A stretch of 64,000 nucleotides of DNA from Druceiella hillmani (Eukaryota; Arthropoda; Insecta; Lepidoptera; Hepialidae): assembly GCA_039881145.1 (NCBI GenBank), contig JAYKKI010000007.1:44330501-44394500 (forward strand), written 5' to 3'. Positions 12,150-24,600 of the stretch are shown piece after piece. The notes below the pieces were generated by a model that saw only the letters and a list, made by a program, of their open reading frames with translations, made no database searches and was not told where the DNA came from. Position 1 is the stretch's first letter. Each line of letters opens with the position of its first letter. The translations under genes were made by a program, and so were the position numbers.

Positions 12150-12240
12150 AAGCGGGTTCTTAAAAAAAAGACGGCTATGAAAGACGAATAGACGAACACT
12201 CGGGTGATCTTAATAGGTTCTTATAAGGATTTTCATTGAA
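12150..12240 (+). mobile_element. LINE-like 3' tail fragment
   Basis: It contains 'agacgaatagacgaacactc' followed by 'ggttcttataagg', which resembles the 'gacagacgaac ... agggttcc' tails of insect non-LTR elements. It is short and decayed. Confidence 0.4.
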
Positions 12241-12916
12241 GTTGAAACATACAGAGCGTAAGTAGTTACTTGTTGATTAATGATTAATTCTCTATTTGAT
12301 ATTTATGAACAACATTTAATTTACAAAGAATTTCCACATTTGGTCCTTTTGTAATACAAAGTTTTCACTCTTATTTACCAATAATCATATATTATATGTA
12401 ATATTAAAAAAATAACAACGGATAATAACCCTTCTGCCATCGATTAGGTAGTTATGTCACATAACCAGATAAACACAAAAACAGACAAAAAAATATATTA
12501 TGCCCGTTTTATCTTTTCACTTTTGAGATAGAAAAACTTTGCTATATAAACATTTAAAAATATTGCGAAAACTAAAAAAAATATTGAAATAAGGGGAAAA
12601 TACGATAATATGCGTAATTATAACTTTGAACACATCTAAAGTAACATCGTTACATATAAATGTTTATTTGGATGTGGCAAAATAAATGTTGGAAAATAAA
12701 AACTCAATTCCTATTCCACAGAAAACATCCCCTTCTTTGCTAAACATGGATTACGTATAAGCGTATCTATAAATAGAATAAAAGAGAAAAAAAGAAACAA
12801 TGCGTGCAAATATAAAGCAAGGTTAATACAATAAGATATTTTTATAAGGATCGGATATCGCGTTTGTTAGGTTAGTGAGAGAAAAACACAATAGTTTGAT
12901 AATGTGATCCTGCCCC
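12241..12916. other. anonymous AT-rich sequence
   Basis: No gene or repeat noted before the satellite array starts abruptly at 12917. Confidence 0.4.
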
Positions 12917-13978
12917 AATGACTATTTTAAGAAAGAGGAACTTTATGTGAAACATTTCTTTTTGTATGGCAAACTTAGAATAATATGTAGCTAAACGTGT
13001 CATTAAATACTATCACATAATCGTTAATTTCTTTAGATATTTCAGCTGAAGGGTGCTAGAATTCAAAAGTGTGTTTAATTTTAGTCAAATTTTGATGACT
13101 ATTTTAAGAAAGAGGAACTTTATTTGAAACATTTCTTTTTGTATGGCAAACTTAGAATAATATGTAGCTAAACGTGTCATTAAATACTATCACATAATCG
13201 TTAATTTCTTTAGATATTTCAGCTGAAGGGTGCTAGAATTCAAAAGTGTGTTTAATTTTAGTCAAATTTTGATGACTATTTTAAGAAAGAGGAACTTTAT
13301 TTGAAACATTTCTTTTTGTATGGCAAACTTAGAATAATATGTAGCTAAACGTGTCATTAAATACTATCACATAATCGTTAATTTCTTTAGATATTTCAGC
13401 TGAAGGGTGCTAGAATTCAAAAGTGTGTTTAATTTTAGTCAAATTTTGATGACTATTTTAAGAAAGAGGAACTTTATTTGAAACATTTCTTTTTGTATGG
13501 CAAACTTAGAATAATATGTAGCTAAACGTGTCATTAAATACTATCACATAATCGTTAATTTCTTTAGGTATTTCAGCTGAAGGGTGCTAGAATTCAAAAG
13601 TGTGTTTAATTTTAGTCAAATTTTGATGACTATTTTAAGAAAGAGGAACTTTATTTGAAACATTTCTTTTTGTATGGCAAACTTAGAATAATATGTAGCT
13701 AAACGTGTCATTAAATACTATCACATAATCGTTAATTTCTTTAGGTATTTCAGCTGAAGGGTGCTAAAATTCAAAAGTGTGTTTAATTTTAGTCAAATTT
13801 TGATGACTATTTTAAGAAAGAGGAACTTTATTTGAAACATTTCTTTTTGTATGGCAAACTTAGAATAATATATAGCTAAACGTGTCATTAAATACTATCA
13901 CATAATCGTTAATTTCTTTAGGTATTTCAGCTAAAGGGTGCTAGAATTCAAAAGTTCGTTTAATTTTAGTAAAATTTT
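12917..13978. repeat. 177-bp satellite array, six monomers
   Basis: Six head-to-tail monomers start at 12917, 13094, 13271, 13448, 13625 and 13802, an invariant 177-bp period over 1,062 bp with almost no indels. Monomers differ at only a few bases. Copy 1 has 'tttatgtg' where the others have 'tttatttg'; copies 1-3 read 'gatatttcagc' and copies 4-6 'ggtatttcagc'; copy 6 has the most private changes. There is no ORF. The length is close to one nucleosome repeat, as in many satellites. Confidence 0.97.
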
Positions 13979-14426
13979 GCAAAGCAATCTATTTCCTAAA
14001 ATCATCACTAAGTAATGATGCTTAACTATTAATAGATATCCATATTAATAAACGAACTGATGTTTATCCATAATTGCATGATTATCGGTAAAAATTAAAT
14101 AATAATTCAAATACATTTTCTAAATTTAAAGTATAGAAAGAAAATACCATAAATAGTTTCAAATTTATTTCCAAATAATTCTTATGCAAATTTTAACATT
14201 GTCACTATTTTTATCTTATCTCATCTTATACTCAACTTAAAGTCATTAAAAAATAATTGTATCCCGCGGCTATAGCCTTACCTAAAATAAAATGTACTTT
14301 ATGTATGTCACCCCGGAAAATGTAATTTAAAGTCAAAGTTCATGAAAATCGATTGAATAGTTGTGTGATAAATGTGAAAAACTTATATACACGTTTATTG
14401 CATTAATTAGGGTAAGTTAGGTCTAT

Positions 14427-14429
<3 letters not shown>
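13979..14429. other. anonymous AT-rich sequence
   Basis: Nothing recognised between the satellite array and the TA array. Confidence 0.4.
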
Positions 14430-14494
<65 letters not shown>

Positions 14495-14515
14495 CATACT
14501 ATATATACATATATA
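14430..14515. repeat. (TA)n microsatellite
   Basis: A pure TA run from 14430 to 14490, then interrupted TA/CATA units to about 14515. Confidence 0.95.
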
Positions 14516-14659
14516 TTAAGCACAACGAGCATTGACCTCCTGTCATTGACGAATTTCCTTCACACAAATTATGCCCCTACCCTTACTAACAGAATATTAT
14601 AGTTTAATATATATTTTAAATAACTAAGTTATACTTAGGAAAGCCCATGTTCTATTCCA

Positions 14660-14945
14660 GGTCATTGTCTATCTGTATACGAAATTTCGTACAAATCTGG
14701 GCAGTATTTTTTGCGCTATTAACGAACAAAGAAACAAATATTCAAACATTCACATTTAAAATTCATTAGGATATGGGTTGTTAAAAGTCCATCCATTAGG
14801 TCCACGAAATTTCGTACAAATCCGGGCAGTATTTTTTGCGCCATTAACATTCAAATATACAAATAAATGAACGAACAAACAAACAAATATTGAAACATTC
14901 ACATTTAAAATTCAGTAGGATATGGGTTTTTAAAATTCACGCAGT
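14660..14945 (+). mobile_element. two RTE-type 3' tails in tandem
   Basis: Two copies of the same block (about 14676-14785 and 14800-14945) contain 'cgaaatttcgtacaaatc', then 'gggcagtattttttgcg', then a run of 'gaacaaacaaac' type, and end in 'cat(t/a)...ttca(t/g)taggatatgggt'. This order matches the 3' end of insect RTE-like LINEs and the SINEs that borrow it. I recognise the layout, not a named family. No coding part remains upstream. Confidence 0.65.
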
Positions 14946-17179
14946 AGTTGTTAAAAATGCCATGATTTTAACTGTCATAATTTTTTAAATGTGCACCATG
15001 CTTTCGAGCCTATGAATGTATTTTATGCAATTATATTTTATTTACGTTTTTCTATATTCACAATAGATTTTTAGCGACACCATTTGAGATAATATTAACT
15101 TGAAATTTGGCATAGTAATACATCTTATTAATCGACTTATTTACACTAGCTAACGTTTTTTAAAATAATGATATCAAAATTCAACAGGTGATAGATAAAG
15201 GTCTCAAAACAATTATTTCATGTGAGATATCATTTAAAATGTTATGAGGAAAATAAAAATATTTTGTCATAATTTAACATTATATGTTTGAAAATTATTC
15301 CAAAAATGGAGCATTCTCCTTCTGATTTCCGAGACTACTGAGTCAAAAATCATGAACAAAAGTGCTAGCCAAACCTGTCATGAAGATCAGAAAAAAACTG
15401 TAACTATTATTCTAGATCTTATAATTTTTTTTAAATATGCTTCATGTTTTTAAATCTTTGAAAGATATGTATATTTTCGGCAATATATTTAGATTATGAA
15501 AACTTAATACTTGTAAGTAGCTTAATAGAAACATTATGTACACTTAAATGTTTATAAGTGCATAGAAGTATAAAAAATCCTCGTAGTGCGAGTTCCATCC
15601 ATACTTTGCAGATTTCATTTCATTTGGATATGTATTTCGATTTTAATTTTTTAGAATTCTGTAATGAAATTAGGAAACTATTGAAATTAATAACAAAATT
15701 CCGTAAAGAATAACTTCTTTAAACTTTAAACTAATACTTTCTTTAAACAGAAAAATTAATTTTAAACCAAGGACTGAAGGTTAAATGAATTGACAGAATT
15801 TTCAAAGATAGAAAATACAGATAGAAAATATACAGATAGAATATTTTAAATTACATGGTATGTCCGTGTGAATAAAATGATATAATCATGTTATTATAAT
15901 TGTATATTTTGTATTTGATTTATGCAAACTTTATGTAGGTGGACGACGGCCTTAAATCGTAATTAAACAGGTATGGCTTTCTTCAATAATACTACGTTTA
16001 TCACTGTACACAAGAGCCCTGCATATCCGGCGTGCAAAAGTCCCTTATCTGTATTCCAAAATCGTAGTAAAGTAAATAACCCTTTATTACTATCCATTTT
16101 CTTTTGTTTTCATTTTCGATAAGCTGGTATCCTATTGTATTAATGATCGTCGTTGTATTTGGATTTGATATACGAGAAATTAATTGGATCCAGTTAGTGA
16201 ACCGATTAATTAGTCCTTGTTAAACAATATTTTGTGAACGTGTTATCATAATTGGATATATTATTAACAAGATTAGGTCTTGATAGTTAGTGTGATAATA
16301 TTTGTCTCGCTTATGTCACGTACTTTAGTAAAATCTCCGTTTATACGACATTCTCTTTGATTCCCGTGCAATTAATAATTCAACGACAATCTTATTTCAA
16401 ATGTGAGGAATTGGGTTCAAATCCGCTAAGAAAAATATTTTTACATACGTAGAATATTTTATACATAATTTTGACAAAAAGATTTAAGTTTTAATAATAG
16501 GATTAAAGTGGAAATTTAACTAATATCTGCTTATAGAAACTTTCGCTGTCACTCGAAATTAATTAAAAATTTTACAACCCTCTAATAAACAACGCTCGAT
16601 ATCTTTGAAAATTGGCTTCCGGTCGAATAGCTCAAACTGAAATATACTGGGAAGGAAATTTAACACTTAGTTTTGTTGACTTGCTGTTAGCCGACTGAGT
16701 TAATATTTAAGTATACCACGGTTTATACTTTTCAGGCGTATTCACGAAACTAATTAATCCTCGTTGGATTTGAATAGGATCACTCTAATTTTTTCTTCTA
16801 TATCTAATATATACTACATGCAATACCAATCTTTGTGAAACGTATTTTGTTCATAAAGTAAAACAATTTCCTATTTTCGTAGTTTTCATTTTATAACATT
16901 TAAGTGAAATGAAATTGAACTTACTTTCCCTCGAAGTCACTATAAGTTAATTATAGCTTATATCTCATACTAATTAATGTCAAAAATATTTTTTTTATTT
17001 ATAACTTATTCATTATTATGTAGATTATACTTCGCGGGTGAATTTAAAAAAGAAAAAAAGTCGTCAAACGAATAAATTAAGTCGTGCGGTAAACAAGTAT
17101 TGCATCATAAAATGGCTGTACTGTCATGGAAATATATATTTTTATATTTCGCTTTGTGAATATTGTTTCTGTAATTTGG
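14946..17179. other. mostly anonymous; one LINE motif near 15590
   Basis: At 15583-15615 'cgtagtgcgagttccatcc' resembles the 'aagtgcgagt' core of a common lepidopteran repeat and pairs with a similar string at 60640. At 16412 'gggttcaaatcc' looks like a Pol III B box, but no A box or tRNA fold goes with it. Otherwise nothing is seen. Confidence 0.35.
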
Positions 17180-17690
17180 ACTCGTTTGGCTTGTCTTAGT
17201 GTAACCAAGAAGGTAACAAATTAAATAGTTAGGTAAATATATACCGATAAAGGCACGAAGCCACTTTTTTTGTTTATTACCTCATACTTCCTGCATCAAT
17301 GGACTAATTTGAATTTTTTTATTAAAGAGTTTGCTCACAGTGTAGTTTCATAAATATAATTAAAATTTAGCCATAGAAGTCGGAAGTGCGCCATAGAATG
17401 TCTAACAATTAACAGGCGCCTTGATAGAGTTTGGATGATATAGGTCTAATAAAAATATAGTAATAAAGTCTCTAAAATTTTGATACGATTAAGGGTGACT
17501 TTAATCTTTCCTTTAGCAAAACCAGGATACAATAATAAAGCAAGAATGTGGTGATAGGAATTTTTCATTCATGAGGAGTTAACTCATTGAGTTTGAACTC
17601 GTTTTCTTGTCTTGCCGTGAGGAAGAATGTAACAAAATAAATAGGTAGGTGTAATAGTACATATAAATACAGATAAAGGTATGAAGCAAC
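17180..17690 (+). repeat. diverged direct repeat pair (~415-bp offset)
   Basis: About 17180-17265 and 17597-17690 share 'cttgtctt..(g)t..aagaa', 'gtaacaaa(t/a)(t/a)aaata', and 'at(a)cagataaaggtatgaagc'-type blocks in the same order. It is probably an old element with duplicated parts. It has no coding content. Confidence 0.5.
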
Positions 17691-18122
17691 TAAGATATTA
17701 GAAGGTATATTGCTCTATTTTCTTGATTATATAGATATATACAAGAACCTATAGCAGTATTTCATATAAGTAGTATGTACAGGCATGTTGTATACACCTC
17801 CTTGAAGCAATAACTACGGCGAAACCAATAGTGATGTGATTTGTATGTATACATGAATTTGGATGTTTGCATGTGTATGCAGATTTATATGTACATAGAA
17901 TATATAAAAATATGTAGGATCACTAAAGGCAGCAACAGTCTATTTTGATTTCAATAAATGACGTACTGCTGAATCCTTCCCAGGCTTATGATATTCTGGA
18001 TAATATATGCCTATTATAGGCACTAAAATTAAAAAAAAATTTGAAACTTTTTAACAAAAGAATTGAGCCGACGTCAAATGACCATCGAATAAGAAACGTA
18101 TTTAAACGTAGGAAAAAAAGAA
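17691..18122. other. anonymous AT-rich sequence
   Basis: No recognised feature. The 78-codon minus ORF at 17986-18222 overlaps the TIR element and is not a gene. Confidence 0.35.
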
Positions 18123-18382
18123 AATAGGCGTACTTATTAGGAACTTTTGCGGTACAATATCCTTTCCGATCATTAACAAATTTGTTAAGTACGATTTTGG
18201 AGATTTTTAGAAAATATTTCAAGTAAACTGTTTGTGTGAATATGCACGTACGTGAGAGAGAAAAAAATTGGCATTGACTTGGCGCCTACTTGAAATGTTT
18301 CTAGCGTTAGCATAATTATACACATTTATTTACGCTCGTAAACGATATTGTACCGCAAAAATTCCAATTGAGTACTCATATT
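18123..18382. mobile_element. short TIR element (MITE-like), ~260 bp
   Basis: Terminal inverted repeats of about 39 bp lie at 18123-18161 and 18344-18382. The inner ~17 bp ('ttttgcggtacaatatc' and its complement) match perfectly; the outer part ('aata..(c/a)gtact..tt.gga') is imperfect. The ~180-bp interior is AT-rich and non-coding. No convincing target-site duplication was found, so the true ends are uncertain. Confidence 0.6.
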
Positions 18383-19166
18383 TTGAATATGTTTTAGTAT
18401 TACATGTACTCCTTATTCAGTGGTTATCGGAAGTTGATTAAAGTTTTTTCTTAAAAAGTTGTATTTTATTTCGGTATATTATTTAAATATAAATAAATAA
18501 AGCTACTTTGAGGTACAACTACTTTCGGTATGATACTATGCTCCATAGTGGCGTGGCTATTCCCTTTTAGCGTCGCGAACGGGTATTGGCGCGTGTGTGC
18601 AGTGTATGAAATGATAGCAACATTATACTCATAAATAAAAGTTTGGATGAAAAAATTACACAAATCCCAACACCAGTGGTTTGTTAATGTAATAAAATAA
18701 TGTTATAAATGAATATCACTTTGTTAGTACGAAGTTTCTAACTTGGGAAGCACGTAACAAATAATTAATTGGTGGAAATTGATTCAAAGTGAAAGTAAAA
18801 AGTGAAAACTTATAATTCATTTGAATAATAAAAGGTGGCGAATTCTGAGTTACACTCACACACTCAAATTAATTACCTATGCACAATTTAATGGTATATT
18901 TTATCAACAACGAAAACTGGAACTGAATAACAGTTTTCTTTATCAAAAAATATTAAGGGATGGTAATTTGACATTATAACTATAATTTCCCATTTGGAGC
19001 GAATACATATCATTTCCAGTTCCATCAAATCTGAAATTTCTAAGTTAAAGAAACTAATTTTCCTGAAAAATACAAATTATATTCATTGTATACATATATC
19101 TAGTTTCTTTATTTTAGGTATTACGGAGGTCATTTTTATTTAGAGGCTAGAGTACCTCCATACACA

Positions 19167-19206
<40 letters not shown>

Positions 19207-19598
19207 GACTAGTGTATGTTTCGCAGAGGTACAAATATCGTGAATATGGTCAAAAATAATATTAATACTTATAAAAACTTAATATAATACTGTATAGAAA
19301 TACCATATATCGGTAGTGTGTTCGGTTGGTTTGTGATATGTAAAGTAATTAAAACCATTGGGTATTATATCAATCGTGTACCTAATATAGTTTCTCAACC
19401 GTGTTTAATTTTACTAATGGCATTTATAACGTACAAACTTTTCTAATTAAAAAGAAAATACACACCTTCCATTACGAACGTGTCGAGGGTAAAAGATCAA
19501 ATGATAACAGAACCAAATAAGTCTAAATAGGCTTGATATAAAATCCAACAAATTATTTTTCATAGCCTAACAATAACAATAGTAATTTTAGATTTTAG

Positions 19599-19602
<4 letters not shown>
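18383..19602. other. anonymous, with a GC-elevated patch and a (CA)n array
   Basis: 18540-18605 is locally GC-richer ('agcgtcgcgaacgggtattg') and may be a TE scrap. A (CA)n array lies at 19163-19202. The rest shows nothing. Confidence 0.4.
19163..19202. repeat. (CA)n microsatellite
   Basis: About 40 bp of CA units with one CATA interruption. Confidence 0.95.

Positions 19603-19665
<63 letters not shown>
19603..19665. repeat. (TA)n microsatellite
   Basis: A pure TA array of about 63 bp. Confidence 0.95.
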
Positions 19666-19667
<2 letters not shown>

Positions 19668-20140
19668 GCTAATAGTATAATGCACCGAGGATATGATGAA
19701 ACGGCGCCTTCTAATGAAATTCCTTACTGACTTTAATCCTATCGTTCGATGCAAGTCGTCCGATGGTTTAGCTAGTCATCCCGTGCTATTTCGTTTTTGT
19801 GAGTATCCAACAATGGAATCGTGTTAATGAGATGGTAAAATAAGCGAAACTTGACCCGATTATTGGACGTTCAGCAAGAACATTAAGGCGAACTATGCCA
19901 ATTGTCAAACGACATATGGCGAACGACACACGTCGGATAGATATAGCTAAAGTCACTAAAGAATTTCGTGAACCGGCGCGATTTTACGATATGCCTAAAT
20001 GTATCACGATTTACCGTATTATACAATTGTCCTATGATATATACAAAATATTTGAGTTGAGAAATTTTCATTAATATAATCTGTACGCGCCGTACAAGGG
20101 GAAACATTTTTTTTTCCAAAAAACATTTTATCAATTTTTT
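19666..20140. other. GC-elevated block of unknown origin
   Basis: Immediately after the TA array the base composition rises visibly (for example 'cgaacgacacacgtcggata' at 19920). A plus frame around 19866-20000 reads GRSARTLRRTMPIVKRHM and on, basic and protein-like, but stops appear on both sides. It is probably a decayed transposon coding fragment. I cannot name a family. Confidence 0.3.
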
Positions 20141-21118
20141 TCAGTGTAAAATTTAATATCTTTAGGTAATTATTTTGATGTTGCAAGTTTTATCCTAATA
20201 TGTTTATTTTTCATGTGAGTCAAGTTTAATTATTTCTAATAAACTTTCTAGGATGTTTCATTTTAAATGTTCCTTGTGGACTTCGGAAAAACGGAACGAA
20301 AATGAACTCACTGTATTGTTATTCGGTCTGACTTTCTATAACTATTTTCATATATCTAAACTAGTTAAGTTAGATATGGCAATTTAAAAGCATATTATTA
20401 TATGCTAGGGAAACCTAGTGTTATGATAGTGTTCTGGCACCGACACGCAAAGTGATACATAAAAATAACATAAAACACAATCATTTTACAGAGCGTGTCG
20501 GGAAAGATAAACTATGTGGTTATGGTGCAAGTAGATAAGATTTTTTTCTTTTTATTTTGGATGGTTGATAATAAGGAAAGAAAAATGTTAGTAATTACTA
20601 TGGAGGAATGGAAGTTGGTATAATCTAGTCTTAAGAAAGAAATGGAGAACACAAGTATATGAAAAAAGAAAGAGTGAAGGTACATATAGTAGAAATGACA
20701 TAAAGAGATAGGAGTAGATTACATTCAACTGATTTAGTCGAAATGAGATATTTTTAGGGTAGCCTACTGAAACAAGGTTTCCTTATAAATTCGTTATATT
20801 CATCCGTCCTTTTCCCATAAAAAAAGTGAATTTTATTATAGCTTTCCTGTAAATAAACTATATATCAAACTTGTTATTTTTAAATAAGTGACTATTTCAA
20901 TCGATTAATTTAGTGTAACCAGTAAAATAAAACTATTTTCATTGTACCTATATTATGTTGTTGTTCTCCACACATAGACTTTAAATAGAAAGATGAAGCT
21001 TTACCCAAATATGTTCAGTGGATTTAGCATTTTTGGTACAGAAACCTGAGCATGGAAATATTTATTAAGTACGAGTCCATCTTGTCAAATTACCATTCTA
21101 TATTTATTGAAACTATTA

Positions 21119-21570
21119 TATTATCCAGATTATCGTCACCCTTTTATTACCTTAGCAACACTATCAACACAAAGCTGAAATCGGGTCAATCGGTATCTTT
21201 AGAAGCATGCATATTGAGAATAGTAAGGCTGACCAATAAAATAAATTCCCCTTTATATTTCAAACCCCATATCCTTGTTTGCTTACTTCACTGCTAAAGT
21301 TTTTTTATATTATCCAGATTATCGTCACCCTTTTATTACCTTAGCAACACTATCAACACAAAGCTGAAATCGGGTCAATCGGTATCTTTGCATGCATGCA
21401 TATTGAGAATGCTGAGGCTGACCAATAAAATAAATTCCCATTTATATTTCAAGCCCTATATCCTTGTTTGCTTACTTCATTGGTTAAGTTTTTTCATATT
21501 ATCCAGATTATCGTCACCCTTTTATTTCCTCAGCAACACTATCAATACAACTCTGAAATTGGGTCAAGCA
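21119..21570. repeat. 189-bp tandem repeat, ~2.4 copies
   Basis: The units start at 21121, 21310 and 21499 with 'ttatccagattatcgtcacc'. The third is truncated near 21570. Each unit also holds 'cagcaacactatcaa' or its near match and 'gctgaccaataaaataaatt'. The two plus ORFs here (21052, 21388) are homologous to each other only because of the repeat. Confidence 0.9.
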
Positions 21571-22434
21571 AATAAATAGTGAACTAGTTTCAAACTTCCA
21601 TAAAAATTGACACGAAAAGACAGTTCAAAAGCCCTTCTGGGACACGGAGACATAAATAGTGAGGATTAAAAGCCAAAGTCAGACATTGATTAGAAATACT
21701 CGTGGCTCTCGTGCGGCAAAGCCGTAAACAGAGTGTTTGTCCAACGCCCATTTTTATATATCGCGTACTCGTGTGGGCGATATCGTGATGGTAGTAATTA
21801 AATATTTTACTATTTTTGTTGTAATTACTAGACATATTTGTCCTCGTATTTTAATGGCGCAAATAGATATATACGTATATTTATCTATAAAACTCTGTCA
21901 GTTTTGACATTATATTTTATATTTATTTATTATAACTTAGCTAGGCTCAGTTTAGGGATGTGTAAGTTAATCCGTAGAATATCGATGTCATTGTTTGTAA
22001 TGAAAGCAGAATTTCTAATTTGAATTGTGATTATCCAAAATTGTGTCTTTTATATTAACTATAAGTCATTAATGGTAACACTTTTTTATTCCGAATAGTA
22101 TTAATTATTGTAACTTTTTATCGGTTACAACCTCAAAGTAAAAAATAACATTTGTTATTATTGTGAAGGTTTAACCTTATAATCTGACTTTTTATTAAAT
22201 ATAAAACCAATTTTTAATAAATATTTAAATTTTAACATTGTTTCAAGCAATTATTTTGTAAATGTCAATAAATTACACAAATAGCGCAATAGATACTCGT
22301 GTAAAATTGGTAATAAAATGTTTTTACCAGCTAGTATATATAAAATATACATATAAAGGTTGTATTATGCCTTACGACATATTTTCGCAGTGGAATTCGA
22401 TCCATTCTTATGAATAATAAACTAATTTTTTGGG

Positions 22435-22500
22435 TTTTTTCCACATTCGTCAAAAATATTTTATTTTCAGAATCATTAGAATAATAAACTCTATGAACAT
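22435..22500 (+). repeat. 66-bp direct repeat, copy 1
   Basis: It is identical to 23256-23321 except for one base ('aatcattaga' against 'aatcatgaga'). It lies inside the foldback element, before the right arm. Confidence 0.95.
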
Positions 22501-23255
22501 ACACACATTTATATTGTTAAAGTTAACGAAAAATGTTTTATTATTTTATGTGAGAGTTTTAAACCGAAACAGTAATAGAACTTTTCTGCACATTTAGTAC
22601 ATTTAATAGAACTGAATTTCCAATAATCCAGAAAAGCTGACATTATTGAAAAAACAAGGTTATTTAATTTGTAAAAATTCCTTAGTGTATTTTATCTGAA
22701 AAGAATAAAATACAGAATGATAATTTGACAAGATCGACCTATACTTAATAAATACTTCCATGCTTAGATTTGTTTATCAGAAATGCTAAATCCACTGAAA
22801 ATATTTAAGTAAAACTTCATCTTTCTATTTAAAGTCTATGTGTGGGGAATAACGACATAACATAGGTACAATCAAAATAGTTTTATTATACTGGTTACAC
22901 TAAATTAATTGATTGAAATAATCACTTATTTAAAAATAAAAAGTTTGATATATAGTTTATTTACATTAAAACTATAATAAAATTCACTTTATTATGGGAA
23001 AAGGACGGATGAATATAACGAATTTATAAGGAAATCTTGTTTCAGTAGGCTACCCTAAAAATATCTCATTTCGACTAAATCAGTTGAATGTAATCTCATA
23101 ATCTCATCTCATTATATAATTTCTATTACATGTACCTTCACTCTTTCTTTTTTTTCATATACTTATGTTCTCCATTTCTTTCTTAAGACTAGATTATACC
23201 AACTTCCATTCCTTCATAGTAATTACTATTTTTTTCTTTCCTTATAATCAACATA

Positions 23256-23321
23256 TTTTTTCCACATTCGTCAAAAATATTTTATTTTCAGAATCATGAG
23301 AATAATAAACTCTATGAACAT
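23256..23321 (+). repeat. 66-bp direct repeat, copy 2
   Basis: It starts two bases after the end of the right inverted arm (23254). Together with the copy at 22435 it brackets a 755-bp segment that contains the whole right arm. Confidence 0.95.
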
Positions 23322-24304
23322 ATGTCGTGAATAAAAATGCATATGCATATGCAGTAAAATGCATATGCAAAAATGCTGCATATTGGTCAATGTTTTTAAT
23401 ATAATTGTGTTAGTAACATTGGCAAATGTTATTAATTCAATTGATTCATCGTGATCATATTGGCACAGAACAGAAAATATTAGTATAGCTCCTACAAACA
23501 AATTGAGTACAAAATCACAAACATTTATTAATTTTAATGTATAACATAGTGTAGGATTACTGGCGTATATAACACCATTAATCCTCAACCTCACTTGCAC
23601 CGTATTACTTTCGTCACATGCTTTTTGATGCTATTTGAACCAATTTATATGCTGCTATTTATGAATTAATGTTATTTTAATAAAAATTGCAGTTAAGCCA
23701 CAATGGCAAAGTGGTAAATTGTATTTGTTACCCAATATACAAGCACCTCTGCAGGAGCATATAGTATCGATGTAAAATATATCTATCTCCTACTAAGGTA
23801 AGTAACTATAGTATACCAACGATAATACCAATAAGTATGAAATTTTATAAATAAGAGACTTCATTGAATAACAATTGCAACAACTTTACCAGTTATTTTT
23901 CAACCATTTAACATGCAGACTTGCTAGTACCTAATACATTCTGTCGTAACGCGGAATTTTCAAAAAAAAATTGATGAAAAAGTCGACAAGATATAAATAT
24001 TCGAGATTCCGGATAAGAGATGCCTTGAGCTAAAGATAGCATAACATGTTTAAAATCTAAGTATTCCATATATTCTCCTTAGTAGTGAAACGATTTTCAA
24101 CTGATTGACTCATATAGGATTATCACAATACCTATTTTGTTAAAATCCTCAGGGTATGGAATCCTAAAAAAAATTCCAAAGTTAAACACATTGTTACAGC
24201 CAAATTAGACGCATTATGTGCTTACTTGAAATGAAAGTGACATAAGGGAAGGAGCCTGTTATAATTATTCTTGTACAGTTAAACTACCTTCGTTAAATTT
24301 TGTT
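23322..24304. other. no gene; one possible LINE tail
   Basis: There is a short run of 'atgcatatgca' units at 23335-23370. At 24140-24172 'ctcagggtatggaatcctaa' looks like a decayed LINE tail end. The 109-codon minus ORF at 23271-23600 starts in the 66-bp repeat side and has no recognised motif. Confidence 0.35.
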
Positions 24305-24600
24305 TCTTTTTTTCCATATTATATGACTTTAAGGTACTTAAAATTAAGCGAGTCTTAATGACTGAATCATGTGGGATCGTTTAACTCGAAGAGACATCAA
24401 GTCACATTTTTCGTATTATATGACTTAAGATTTTTCAAATTAATCGAGTCTTAATGATTGAACCAGGCTGTACCCTTTAACTGGAAGATATATTAAGTCA
24501 CATTTACCATATATTCTGACTTTAAGATATTTCAAATTAACAGAGTCTTAATGACTGAATCAGGTGGGTCCGTTTAACTATGTCAAGATCGAGATTACGA
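24305..24600. repeat. ~96-bp minisatellite, three copies
   Basis: The 'gagtcttaatga' block recurs at 24350, 24446 and 24543 (periods 96 and 97). Each unit also carries a 'atat(t)atgactttaag' block and 'gtttaact'. The copies are moderately diverged. Confidence 0.85.

Larger units (their letters stand above)
20561..23254. mobile_element. large foldback element with ~550-bp inverted arms
   Basis: The left arm (20561-21109) and right arm (22702-23254) are reverse complements over about 550 bp with small indels. The shared content includes 'aaaaggacggatgaatataa' on one side and 'tatattcatccgtccttttc' on the other, and the 'cacatagactttaaatagaa' block. The ~1.6-kb core has a 189-bp tandem repeat (21119-21570) and no recognisable transposase. 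The outer ends ('atggttgataataagg' and 'ccttataatcaacat') are sharp. It could be a foldback transposon, a non-autonomous element with very long TIRs, or an inverted duplication made by repair. Confidence 0.7.

Noticed and set aside
16405..16430. B-box-like 'gggttcaaatcc'
   Set aside because: There is no A box at the right distance and no tRNA fold; probably chance.
23271..23600. 109-codon minus ORF
   Set aside because: No motif, and part of it lies in the 66-bp repeat; codon content follows base composition.
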